A stretch of DNA of 64,000 nt from Bradyrhizobium quebecense (GTDB taxonomy: Bacteria > Pseudomonadota > Alphaproteobacteria > Rhizobiales > Xanthobacteraceae). Where the stretch lies: NCBI RefSeq assembly GCF_013373795.3, contig NZ_CP088022.1, forward strand, positions 2,976,001-3,040,000, read 5' to 3'. Below the pieces are notes generated by a model, which saw only the letters and a list, made by a program, of their open reading frames with translations, had not been told where the DNA came from and did not search any database. The stretch's first letter is position 1, and each line of letters starts with the position of its first letter. Positions 40,129-47,782 of this stretch are shown here, one piece after another. Made by a program: the position numbers and the translations under genes.

Positions 40129-41550
40129 ATGTGGAATTGGTCCGGAAGCGATCTGAAGCTGCGGCTGACGTTGCGTGTGGCTGCGGTGTCGATGCTCTGC
40201 TTTGCCGCGATCTCCGGCTACTTCCTGATCGAGGCCGACCGCTCGGTGCGCGCCAGGATCGCTGCCGTTGCCGATGTCGCCGCCAGGACGCTGGAGCTGC
40301 AGCAAAGCAAGATCCAGTGGCTGAACAATCCGCGCTCCGATTTCCCCGATCTCGACAGCGTTGCCACCTCGGTCATGGCGCCCGGCCTGTGCCTCGCGTT
40401 TCGCAGCAATAGCGGCGAGATCAGCCAGCGCTTCTGCGGCGGCACGCAGACCGATACGGCCGCGCCGCCGCAGGCCTTTGCGGCGCTCTATCGCCGCCTG
40501 TTCGATCCCGGCCGGGAGACCGTGCGCCCGGTGATTTCGCGCGGCCAAGCGATCGGTCAGGCCGTGGTCTGGGTCGATCCGGCGGTGCTGACGACTGAGG
40601 CCTGGCACGATGCCGGCCGGCTGATGGCGGTGCTCATGATCGCGCTGCCGCTGCTCTGCGCGCTGGTCTATGCGGCGCTGTCGCGTGCGCTGCGTCCGAC
40701 GCGGCTGATCCGCGACGGGCTTGAGCGGATCGCCGCAGGCGACCTTGCCGCGCGCCTGCCGCCGTTCAATCTCGCCGAATTGTCGGCGATCGGCGACGTC
40801 TTCAACCATCTCGCCGAGCGCCTCACCACTGCGCTATCCGACCGCAATGCGCTGACGCAGAAACTGATCGTGGTGCAGGACGAGGAACGCCGGCATCTCG
40901 CGCGCGAGCTGCACGACGAGTTCGGGCAATCGCTGGCCGCGATCCGCGCGCTCGCCGCCTCGGCGCGCCTGACCGCGGCGCAGGATTGCCCTACCTTGCT
41001 CGCCGAATGCGACGGCATCGCGCGGACCGCGACCGACATGATGGAGACGTTGCGCGGCGCCCTGTTCAGGTTGCGCCCGCCCGACGTCGACGAACTCGGC
41101 CTTGCAGCCAGTCTGGAGGGCCTGATCGCCGGCTGGAACGGCCGCAGTCGGGGACAGCCGCGGTTCGAGATCGTCATATCGGGATCGTTCGAGCGCATCG
41201 CCACCTCCACCGGCGCCAACCTCTACCGCATCGTGCAGGAGGCGCTCACCAACGCGGCCAAGCACGCCGGCGCCACCCGCGTCATGCTGCGGCTTGAGAT
41301 GCGCGAGACGGCTTCGGCCGGCGGCGGCGGCGAAATCGTGCTCGCGATCGACGATGATGGCAGGCCCGGCGATCCCCAGGGCGATCCTCAAGTGAAGTCC
41401 GGCATGGGCCTGCTCGGTATGCGCGAGCGGGTCGCCGCGCTCGGCGGGCGGCTGAACTTCGAAGCCGGCCAGTCCGCCGGCTCTTCGCTCCGTGTCAGCG
41501 TTCCCGTCGCGGCCGGCCGAGAGGCCGCATTTGTGGAACGCGCGGCATGA
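40129..41550 (+). CDS. NarL-type sensor histidine kinase (HisKA_3)
   Basis: A 473-residue membrane kinase. Helix 1 covers about residues 12-34, a short periplasmic domain follows, helix 2 covers about 163-185, and then a HAMP domain. The HisKA_3 dimerisation helix carries the phosphoacceptor in HLARELHDEFGQSLAAI (about H262). The ATPase domain has VQEALTNAAKHAGAT and GMGLLGMRERVAALGG. The ATG at 40129 has GAGGA 7 bases before it. It overlaps the regulator gene by 4 bases. The combination resembles FlhS/FlhR-like or UhpB-like pairs, but the signal is unknown. Confidence 0.92.
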   Translation: MWNWSGSDLKLRLTLRVAAVSMLCFAAISGYFLIEADRSVRARIAAVADVAARTLELQQSKIQWLNNPRSDFPDLDSVATSVMAPGLCLAFRSNSGEISQRFCGGTQTDTAAPPQAFAALYRRLFDPGRETVRPVISRGQAIGQAVVWVDPAVLTTEAWHDAGRLMAVLMIALPLLCALVYAALSRALRPTRLIRDGLERIAAGDLAARLPPFNLAELSAIGDVFNHLAERLTTALSDRNALTQKLIVVQDEERRHLARELHDEFGQSLAAIRALAASARLTAAQDCPTLLAECDGIARTATDMMETLRGALFRLRPPDVDELGLAASLEGLIAGWNGRSRGQPRFEIVISGSFERIATSTGANLYRIVQEALTNAAKHAGATRVMLRLEMRETASAGGGGEIVLAIDDDGRPGDPQGDPQVKSGMGLLGMRERVAALGGRLNFEAGQSAGSSLRVSVPVAAGREAAFVERAA

Positions 41551-42209
41551 GCACTGCGGCGCGAACCATCCTGCTGGTCGATGACCACGCCGTCGTTCGG
41601 GAGGGCTACCGGGCAATGCTTCAGAAGCAGCCGGGCCTCGCCGTCGTCGCCGAAGCCTCCGACGGCGTCGAGGCCTACCGCCTCTACAAGGAGACCGGGC
41701 CCGACCTCGTCATCATGGACCTGTCGATGCCCGGCATCGGCGGCATCGAGGCCATCCGGCGCCTCAGGCAGTGGGACAAGCGGGCAAAGATCCTGGTGTT
41801 CACCATGCACCAGAACGCGGCCTTTGCCGTGCAGGCGATCCGCGCCGGCGCGAGCGGCTATGTCACCAAGACCAGTCCGCCGGAGACGCTGGTGCACGCC
41901 GTGATGGATGCGCTGTCGGGCAAGATCGCGATCAGCCCGGATATCGACCACGAACTCGCGCTTAGCCACCTCGCCAGCGAGAGCGCCGCTGCCGATCTCC
42001 TGACCGCACGGGAATTCGAGGTGCTGCGCATGCTGCTCGCGGAAAAGACCACCGACGAGATCGCCGAGGCGCTGCATCTCAGCCCCAAGACGGTCGCGAA
42101 CCTACATTCCATGATCAAGGACAAGCTCGGCGTCGGCACGGACATCGAGTTGGTCCGCCTTGCGCTGCGGCAAGGCATCCTCACGCCGATCGATCTGGGC
42201 GAACGGTGA
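41547..42209 (+). CDS. LuxR/NarL-family response regulator
   Basis: A 220-residue regulator. The receiver domain has D12-D13, phosphoacceptor D58 in LVIMDLSMPGIGG, T84-like switch in ILVFTMHQN and the lysine in GYVTKTSPP. The LuxR helix-turn-helix covers about 150-212 (LTAREFEVLRMLLAEKTTDE, ALHLSPKTVANLHSMIKDKL). Partner of the kinase gene that it overlaps by 4 bases. Its targets are not obvious; the divergent DUF gene is the nearest candidate. Confidence 0.93.
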   Translation: MSTAARTILLVDDHAVVREGYRAMLQKQPGLAVVAEASDGVEAYRLYKETGPDLVIMDLSMPGIGGIEAIRRLRQWDKRAKILVFTMHQNAAFAVQAIRAGASGYVTKTSPPETLVHAVMDALSGKIAISPDIDHELALSHLASESAAADLLTAREFEVLRMLLAEKTTDEIAEALHLSPKTVANLHSMIKDKLGVGTDIELVRLALRQGILTPIDLGER

Positions 42210-42266
42210 ACCCGCATCGCCGAACGACCAAGGCTGCCCCACGGCCGTTCCCGCCGTGCGGGCAGG

Positions 42267-42296
42267 TTGACGAAACCGGACAGACAATCCAGAATA
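42267..42296 (+). promoter_or_regulatory. Possible promoter of the thr leader
   Basis: TTGACG (42267-42272) and AGAATA (42291-42296) with an 18-base spacer (or CAGAAT with 17) resemble a housekeeping promoter. The predicted start of transcription is at or beside the ATG of the leader peptide (42302), so the leader could be translated from a leaderless or very short 5' end. Confidence 0.4.
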
Positions 42297-42301
42297 GCGA
42301 C

Positions 42302-42379
42302 ATGCGCAACATCTGTCCGATGTCTTTGACCACTGCGACGACCAGCCTTGGCGGGTCGTCTCCTGGTCGTATGCGGTAA
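42302..42379 (+). CDS. Threonine-rich leader peptide (25 aa) of a thrS attenuator
   Basis: Short frame MRNICPMSLTTATTSLGG... ending at TAA 42377-42379. Codons 10-14 read ACC ACT GCG ACG ACC, that is four threonine codons within five (42329-42343), using three different threonine codons. The stop lies 21 bases before a strong intrinsic terminator and the whole precedes a threonyl-tRNA synthetase-like gene. This is the classic layout of a ribosome-sensing attenuator. Start could also be the internal ATG at 42320. No strong ribosome binding site is visible for either. Confidence 0.65.
   Translation: MRNICPMSLTTATTSLGGSSPGRMR
42338..42370 (+). promoter_or_regulatory. Attenuator hairpin 1:2 of the thr leader
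   Basis: ACGACCAG (42338-42345) pairs exactly with CTGGTCGT (42363-42370). The left arm overlaps the last two threonine codons. A rival pairing GGCGGG (42350-42355) with CCCGCC (42403-42408) would join the loop of this hairpin to the left arm of the terminator and prevent terminator folding. A ribosome stalled at the threonine codons would block the first hairpin and favour the second pairing. Confidence 0.6.
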
Positions 42380-42400
42380 CAGACTGCACAACCAGACAAG

Positions 42401-42429
42401 GCCCCGCCGGCGACGGACGGGGCTTTTTT
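42401..42429 (+). terminator. Rho-independent terminator/attenuator before thrS-like gene
   Basis: GCCCCGCCG (42401-42409) pairs with CGG-A-CGGGGC (42414-42423; one bulged A), closing a 4-base loop, followed by six T (42424-42429). It is the strongest intrinsic terminator I saw in the window and is placed 44 bases upstream of the thrS-like ATG, which only makes sense as a conditional terminator or as the end of an upstream small RNA. Confidence 0.8.
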
Positions 42430-42473
42430 CATGCGCAAACTCGTCCGCGCTGCTTCCATCGGGAGAGCAAGCT

Positions 42474-43676
42474 ATGGACGATCTCGATCACAGAAGCCTC
42501 GGAACGCGTCTCGATCTCTGGCACATCCAGGAGGATGCGCCAGGGATGGTGTTCTGGCATCCGCGTGGCAACACGCTTTATCGCGTCCTGGAGGACTACA
42601 TCCGCCGCAAGATGCGCCGGTTGGGCTATGCCGAGGTTCGAACGCCTCAGCTGCTGCCCCGCGACCTCTGGATTCAAAGCGGCCATTGGGAGAAATTCGG
42701 CGCGCACATGTTCGGCTTTGCCGACGGCGAGCGCGCAATGGCGCTCAAGCCGATGTCCTGTCCCTGCCACGTCCAGATCTTCAACAAGGGCCTTCGTTCC
42801 TGGCGCGACCTGCCGCTGCGCTACGCCGAGTTCGGCGTCTGTCACCGCGATGAGCCGTCAGGCTCGCTGCACGGACTGATGCGCACGCGCGGCTTCGAGC
42901 AGGACGACGCCCATGTGTTCTGCCGCGAGCAGGACGTGCCCAATGAAGTCGCCCGCTTCGTTGCGCTCCTCTCGGAAGTCTATGCCGAGTTCGGCTTCCC
43001 GGCGCCCGAGGTGTCGCTCTCCACCCGGCCGGCCGCGCGCGCCGGCTCGGACGAATTATGGGATTGGGCGGAAGCGACCCTTGCCGCGGCGGCGCGCCAA
43101 TGCGGCCTGTCGTACGAGATCCAGCCCGGCGAAGGCGCTTTCTATGGGCCGAAGCTGGAGTTCGCGCTGCGCGACCGGCTGGGCCGATCCTGGCAATGCG
43201 GAACGGTTCAACTCGACAGCGTTCTGCCGGGCCGTCTCAACGCGTCCTATGTCGGACCGGACGGCGATCGCGCGAACCCGGTGATGATCCACCATGCCGT
43301 ATTCGGTTCAATCGGTCGCGTCATCGCGATGCTGCTTGAACATCATGCCGGCGCGCTGCCGTTCTGGCTGTCGCCGGACCAGGTCGCGGTCGCGCCGATC
43401 TCGCGTGATCACTCCGGATACGCGGTCAAGGTTCTCGATGCGCTCGAAGCTGAAGGCATCAGAGGCGTCCTGTTCGCCAGCGCCGACACCCTGTCGCGAC
43501 GGATCGTTGCCGCACACGAAGCGGGCATTCCAGTCGTGGCCGTCGTCGGGCAGCGTGAAGCGCAACAAGGCACCGTGAGCCTCCGCGAGCGCGCCGGGGC
43601 CGTTTCCGTTTTGCCGCTGGATGACGCCGTCCGGGCGCTTCGACAGCGTGCTTGTCCGGGTCAGGTCGCCGACTGA
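42474..43676 (+). CDS. Threonyl-tRNA synthetase paralogue lacking TGS and editing domains
   Basis: A 400-residue ThrRS that begins at the catalytic core. Motif 1 region is LWIQSGHWEKFGAHMF; motif 2 is EFGVCHRDEPSGSLHG (Arg125); motif 3 is GSIGRVIAMLLEH. The zinc ligands match E. coli C334, H385 and H511: C96 in PMSCPCH, H147 in QDDAHVF and H273 in VMIHHAVFG. Residues about 301-400 form the anticodon-binding domain. Full ThrRS is about 640-660 residues; here the TGS and N2 editing domains are absent, so Ser-tRNA-Thr could not be cleared in cis. ATG 42474 has GGGAGAG upstream. Likely regulated by the upstream threonine attenuator. A normal thrS is presumed elsewhere. Confidence 0.9.
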   Translation: MDDLDHRSLGTRLDLWHIQEDAPGMVFWHPRGNTLYRVLEDYIRRKMRRLGYAEVRTPQLLPRDLWIQSGHWEKFGAHMFGFADGERAMALKPMSCPCHVQIFNKGLRSWRDLPLRYAEFGVCHRDEPSGSLHGLMRTRGFEQDDAHVFCREQDVPNEVARFVALLSEVYAEFGFPAPEVSLSTRPAARAGSDELWDWAEATLAAAARQCGLSYEIQPGEGAFYGPKLEFALRDRLGRSWQCGTVQLDSVLPGRLNASYVGPDGDRANPVMIHHAVFGSIGRVIAMLLEHHAGALPFWLSPDQVAVAPISRDHSGYAVKVLDALEAEGIRGVLFASADTLSRRIVAAHEAGIPVVAVVGQREAQQGTVSLRERAGAVSVLPLDDAVRALRQRACPGQVAD

Positions 43677-44087
43677 AAACTCGCTGCGCGCAGCCCGGCG
43701 CCGCGGGATCCGCGACGCAAAGAAAGGCCCCAGCGAGGGGGTACACGCTGAGGCCAGAGCAACTTGGTCACACCATCCTAGACCTCGCCCCCGGCGCTTT
43801 CCTTTGCTCCTTTGGAGTACCGGATTCATACGGATCGGAGACTGAACCTTATTGCTCGCTCGCGCGTATCCATAACGCCAGGATTTTGCCATTCCTCCTG
43901 GGGCTAGAACCAACGCCGCCCGTCGTATTTCAATGCGGGCGGCGTTGCGCGTTTCTGGCCTGGAACGCGAGGAGACCTAGCGCGCCCGCGCGGCTGACAT
44001 TGATGAAAGTTCCCGGGCAGGAACCGGAACGGATAACAGCCGACGTGAGTTGGACAGCATGATCATGAAGGATGGAGCGTCATCGCC
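43677..44087. other. Gene-free stretch after the thrS-like gene
   Basis: About 410 bases without a convincing frame. It contains a very stable hairpin at 43909-43945 (listed separately). An unseen small RNA gene upstream of that hairpin is possible but nothing in the sequence proves it. Confidence 0.5.
43909..43945. terminator. Stable 12-bp hairpin, GC-rich
   Basis: CAACGCCGCCCG (43909-43920) pairs exactly with CGGGCGGCGTTG (43934-43945) around a 13-base loop. A short CGCGTTTC follows. It lies 230 bases after the thrS-like stop. It may end that transcript or a separate small RNA. Confidence 0.5.
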
Positions 44088-44195
44088 GTGAGCCGAAAAA
44101 CCCTACAGGCACGTTCGGAGCAGGCACTCGTCGTCGTCATTCTCAGCACCGGCGCGCTCATCGCCTACCTCGGCCTGGCGCTTTCCAGGATGTGA
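44088..44195 (+). CDS. Possible single-helix membrane peptide (35 aa)
   Basis: A GTG-start frame (SRKTLQARSEQALVVVILS... to LALSRM) with one membrane helix of about 19 residues and positively charged N-terminus. GGAG lies about 8-11 bases before the start. The charge pattern and helix are credible for a small inner-membrane protein, but at this length chance is not excluded. No family recognised. Confidence 0.4.
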   Translation: MSRKTLQARSEQALVVVILSTGALIAYLGLALSRM

Positions 44196-44714
44196 GAGAT
44201 GCGCCCAGCAGCCAATTTGCTGCGCATCGGAAGCCCGTAAGGCCCAATCACTGATCTGCCCGTCGGCGCGAGCCTCCACCGCAAAGATATTTCGCTTTAT
44301 CGGAAGTTCAACTCATCGCTCGGGGCTCTCTCTTGAAGAGGGCGCAGGGAAAGCCGCGTGCGGATCGCACCGGGCGATGACACCACGCAATGACGGCGAG
44401 AACCGTCCTCATCGTCGTCCTGGCGAAGCCACGAGCCATTACTCCACGTGCCCATTGTTGCGCGAGCTGGGGCCGCGATCCCGTTCATCACCGAACGCGG
44501 TGATTATGGGTCCTGGCTTTCGCCAGGACGACTATTGGGGAGATCTCGCGTTCGTCTCTATCACCGTCGTCCTGAGGAGCGCGGAATTGAAAGTTTGGCC
44601 GTGGCCGTGAGCCTGCTTTCACAAGGACGACACCCCGCCCCTGTCGTCGCATGCCTGCCGCACAAATCGAGGACATTGCCGCCCGCCCGCAATTCTCGTA
44701 CACGGTTTCACGCA
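44196..44714. other. Gene-free stretch with degenerate repeats
   Basis: About 520 bases between the small membrane peptide and the phosphatase gene. GAAGAGGGCGCAGGGAAAGC at about 44334 and two copies of a GTCGTCCTGGCGAA element (44413-44426 forward; 44510-44532 as a hairpin GTCCTGGC/GCCAGGAC) show that it is built from dispersed intergenic repeats. ATCACCG/CGGTGAT (44487-44504) is another small hairpin. No coding sign. Confidence 0.55.
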
Positions 44715-45353
44715 ATGACCTCGCAACTCTCTCCCGATTCCGTCGACGTGCTGCTGTTCGATATCGGCCGCGTCGTACTCGACATCGACTTCGAGAAGGT
44801 GATGGCGCACTGGGCGCGGCATGCCGGCTGCGCGCCGGCCGACCTCGCGACGCGATTTGTCGTCGACGACAGCTTCAAGCATCATGAGATCGGCCGGATC
44901 GACGACGCGGCGTTCTTCGCAAACCTGCGCCGGACGCTCGGCATCAACCTCACCGATGCGCAGTTCCTCGAAGGCTGGAATGCGATCTTCGCCGGCGAGA
45001 TGCCGGGGATTGCACCCCTGCTCGCGACCGCCGCGAAGTGGATGCCGCTCTACGCCTTCTCCAACACCAATCCGGCCCACGTCGCGCATTTCTCCGTCCT
45101 CCATACCGAGCTGCTCAGCCATTTCCGCACCGTCTTCCTGTCCTCGACGATCGGCTTTCGGAAACCCGACGCCGAGGCCTACGATCATGTGGTAAAAGCC
45201 ATCGGCGTGCCGGCGTCGCGGATCCTGTTCTTCGACGATCTGGCCGCCAACATCGAGGGCGCGCGGGCGCGCGGCCTTCATGCCATCCACGTGACATCGA
45301 CGGATGACGTGGCGAGGGCTCTGACTGCACTTGGTATTGAACATTTGGATTGA
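44715..45353 (+). CDS. HAD-superfamily phosphatase, YihX-like
   Basis: A 212-residue HAD-IA hydrolase. Motif I is LLFDIGRVVLDIDF (nucleophile D16; the second position is Gly, as in E. coli YihX rather than the usual DxD). Motif II is FSNTNPAH, motif III has the lysine in GFRKPDAEAYDH, and motif IV is LFFDDLAANIEGAR. YihX dephosphorylates alpha-D-glucose 1-phosphate, so a sugar-phosphate substrate is likely. The ATG at 44715 is preferred; open codons upstream come from repeat DNA. moeA follows 13 bases downstream. Confidence 0.88.
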   Translation: MTSQLSPDSVDVLLFDIGRVVLDIDFEKVMAHWARHAGCAPADLATRFVVDDSFKHHEIGRIDDAAFFANLRRTLGINLTDAQFLEGWNAIFAGEMPGIAPLLATAAKWMPLYAFSNTNPAHVAHFSVLHTELLSHFRTVFLSSTIGFRKPDAEAYDHVVKAIGVPASRILFFDDLAANIEGARARGLHAIHVTSTDDVARALTALGIEHLD

Positions 45354-45366
45354 AGGAGCTCCGAGC

Positions 45367-46578
45367 GTGGCCCTGATGCCGGTTGCCGATGCCCTGTCCG
45401 CCGTCCTCGCCGGCGCCGAACCGCTGCCGGAGGAGATGGTCGCGCTCGATGCCGCCTACCACCGCACCCTGGCGCGCGACCTCGCCGCCCGGCGCACCCA
45501 GCCGCCGCAGCCGATGTCGGCGATGGACGGCTATGCCGTGCGCGCGGCCGACGCTGGTGATCTGAAGGTCCGGCTCAAAGTGATCGGCGAAGTCGCCGCC
45601 GGCCGGCCGTTCGAGCGCACGGTCGGCCCCGGCGAAGCGGTGCGGATCTTCACCGGCGGCGTGATCCCCGATGGCGCCGACGCCGTCATCATCCAGGAAG
45701 ACACCGCCGTCGACGGCGACCACATCACGATTACCGAGGCCGCAACCGCCGGACGGCACATCCGCCCGGCCGGCGTCGACTTCCGTGAAGGCGACGTGCT
45801 GCTCGATGCCGGCAGCCGCCTCTCCGATCGCGCGCTGTCGCTGGCGGCCGCCATGAACTATCCGGACCTCCCGGTGCACCGCCGTCCGAAGGTCGCGGTG
45901 CTGGCGACCGGCGACGAGCTGGTGATGCCGGGCTCGACGCCCGGCCCCGGCCAGATCGTCTATTCCAACGGCTATGCGCTGCGGGCGCTGGCGCGCGCCG
46001 AAGGCGCCGAGACCGTCGATCTCGGGGTTGCCGCCGACACGGTGGAGGCCACCACCGCCGGTATCCGCCGGGCGCGCGAGACCGGTGCCGACATCCTGAT
46101 CACGACCGGCGGCGCCTCGGTTGGCGACCACGACCTGGTCAAGCAGTCGCTGGAGGCCGAGGGCGTCGCGATGGCGTTCTGGCGGATCGCGATGCGGCCC
46201 GGCAAGCCGATGATGCATGGCCGGCTCGGCGCGATGCGGGTGATCGGCCTGCCCGGCAATCCGGTGTCCTCCTATGTCTGCGCCTTCCTGTTTCTGGTGC
46301 CGTTGATTCGGGCACTGAGCGGCCGAAAAGCGATTCATCACCGCCGCGCGAGCGCAGTGCTCGGCCGCGACCTCGCCGCCAACGACCAGCGCGAGGACTA
46401 TCTGCGCGCACGCCTCGAGGAGCGCGAGGACGGCACGCTGATCGCAACGCCTGTGATGCAGCAGGACTCGTCGCTGCTCGGGAATCTCGCTGCGGCACGG
46501 GCACTTCTCGTGCGTCCGCCGTTTGCGCCTGCCGCCGGCAAAGGCAGCGAATGCGAGATCCTGACGCTGCCCGAGTGA
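45367..46578 (+). CDS. moeA: Molybdopterin molybdotransferase (MoeA)
   Basis: Inserts molybdate into adenylated molybdopterin. The 403-residue protein has the moeA N-domain with SAMDGYAVRAAD, the lasso-like IFTGGVIPDGADAVIIQED, the MoCF-binding domain (VAVLATGDELVMPGS, ILITTGGASVGDHDLV, MRPGKPMMHG, GLPGNPVSSYV) and a C-terminal domain. Start: GTG at 45367 with AAGGAG 9 bases before it; ATG 45376 is possible. It belongs functionally with moaC at 29.8 kb. Confidence 0.95.
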   Translation: MALMPVADALSAVLAGAEPLPEEMVALDAAYHRTLARDLAARRTQPPQPMSAMDGYAVRAADAGDLKVRLKVIGEVAAGRPFERTVGPGEAVRIFTGGVIPDGADAVIIQEDTAVDGDHITITEAATAGRHIRPAGVDFREGDVLLDAGSRLSDRALSLAAAMNYPDLPVHRRPKVAVLATGDELVMPGSTPGPGQIVYSNGYALRALARAEGAETVDLGVAADTVEATTAGIRRARETGADILITTGGASVGDHDLVKQSLEAEGVAMAFWRIAMRPGKPMMHGRLGAMRVIGLPGNPVSSYVCAFLFLVPLIRALSGRKAIHHRRASAVLGRDLAANDQREDYLRARLEEREDGTLIATPVMQQDSSLLGNLAAARALLVRPPFAPAAGKGSECEILTLPE

Positions 46579-46640
46579 CAGCGGAGACCGCATCGCTTGA
46601 GCGCTCGCCGGATGCGTTCACCGGAAATTAAGTGGTTGCG

Positions 46641-46655
46641 GAACACATATCGAAC
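46641..46655. promoter_or_regulatory. SOS box (LexA operator) upstream of lexA
   Basis: GAAC-ACATATC-GAAC, an exact match to the alphaproteobacterial SOS consensus (GAAC-N7-GAAC, equal to GTTC-N7-GTTC on the other strand). It lies 167 bases before the lexA start, so lexA is expected to repress itself. I noticed no second copy near other genes of the window. Confidence 0.88.
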
Positions 46656-46821
46656 ATATAGTGTCCGTTCATGATTTGTTTCGAGTACGGGTGTGTACAA
46701 ATGGGAAGCCGCGAGGGAGCGCTCGTGATGAGCACCGTGCTCCTGAGGACTGGCCCCGCCTGTAGGCCCACCTGAAGAGTCTCGGAATCGAACGACGCTA
46801 CCAACCGGGGGAATACTCGAG

Positions 46822-47526
46822 ATGCTCACGCGCAAACAGTACGAACTTCTGCGTTTCATCAATGAACGTCTGAAAGAGGCCGGCGTACCGCCCTCGTTCG
46901 ACGAGATGAAGGATGCGCTCGACCTGCGCTCGAAATCCGGAATCCACCGCCTGATCACTGCGCTGGAAGAGCGCGGCTTCATCCGCCGCCTGCCCAACCG
47001 CGCCCGCGCCATCGAGGTCATCAAGCTGCCCGAGCTCTCGGCCGGCGGCGGTAACGGCCGCCGCGGCTTCACCCCGAGCGTGATCGAAGGCACCCTCGGC
47101 AAGCGCACCAGCACGCCGCCGATCGCCGAGGACGACGGCAACCGTCCGGTCGCGGTCCCCGTGATGGGCCGGATCGCCGCCGGTACGCCGATCGAGGCAC
47201 TACAGACCCGCAGCCACACCATTAGCGTACCGCCCGACATGCTCGGCTCCGGCGAGCACTATGCGCTGGAAGTGCGCGGCGACTCGATGGTCGATGCCGG
47301 CATCCTCGACGGCGACATGGCGCTGATCCAGCGCAACGACGTCGCCAACACCGGCGACATCGTGGTGGCGCTGATCGACGAGGAGGAAGCCACCCTGAAG
47401 CGCTTCCGCCGCCGCGGCGCATCAATCGCTCTGGAGCCGGCCAACACCGCCTATGAAGTGCGCATCCTGCCGCCGAACCGGGTGCGCATCCAGGGCAAGC
47501 TGATCGGCCTCTATCGCAAATACTGA
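46822..47526 (+). CDS. lexA: LexA repressor
   Basis: SOS regulator of 234 residues. The N-terminal winged helix-turn-helix ([38 protein letters not shown]) reads the operator. A long alphaproteobacterial linker follows. The self-cleavage site is A120-G121 (GRIAAGTP), the catalytic serine is S155 in RGDSMVDAG and the lysine K193 in ATLKRF. The operator at 46641-46655 shows autoregulation. Located after moeA as in relatives. Confidence 0.97.
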   Translation: MLTRKQYELLRFINERLKEAGVPPSFDEMKDALDLRSKSGIHRLITALEERGFIRRLPNRARAIEVIKLPELSAGGGNGRRGFTPSVIEGTLGKRTSTPPIAEDDGNRPVAVPVMGRIAAGTPIEALQTRSHTISVPPDMLGSGEHYALEVRGDSMVDAGILDGDMALIQRNDVANTGDIVVALIDEEEATLKRFRRRGASIALEPANTAYEVRILPPNRVRIQGKLIGLYRKY

Positions 47527-47724
47527 ATTTCAAATACTTGCGGCGGCCGGGAACGAGCGACACATCGGATCGTTCCTTGAATGATAGCGTAACGTGCTGT
47601 TTGCCCGATGCGCTCCGATACCTCTCACGCAGCGTCGCGTGTTTGTGATCGGGAGCGTTTGGCGACCAGTCGTACAATCGCCCAGAAACGAGGAGACACT
47701 CGTTCGCTATCGTCCACTCTGGTA

Positions 47725-47776
47725 GAGGCCCTATGCCTCAAGGAGAGGCACGGGTCGCTACCTCGATTTGAGGAGC
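47725..47776 (+). promoter_or_regulatory. Leader with alternating complementary segments masking an SD
   Basis: Five short segments alternate in complementarity: GAGGC (47725-47729), GCCTC (47735-47739), GAGGC (47745-47749), CCTC (47761-47764) and GAGG (47770-47773). The last is part of GAGGAG, the ribosome binding site of the gene at 47783. The final hairpin (GCT-a-CCTC with GAGG-AGC) would hide this site; pairing CCTC with the earlier GAGG would free it. No known riboswitch class matches to my eye. Confidence 0.4.
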
Positions 47777-47782
47777 CATCCG

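Noticed and set aside
42431..42853. A second frame beginning at the ATG right after the terminator T-run
   Set aside because: It overlaps the thrS-like gene in another frame and gives an Arg-rich translation without homology; the GGGAGAG site serves the ATG at 42474.
47725..47776. Guanidine-II (mini-ykkC) riboswitch
   Set aside because: Two small hairpins near the SD are suggestive, but the required ACGR loops are missing (loops are AAGGA and GATTT).
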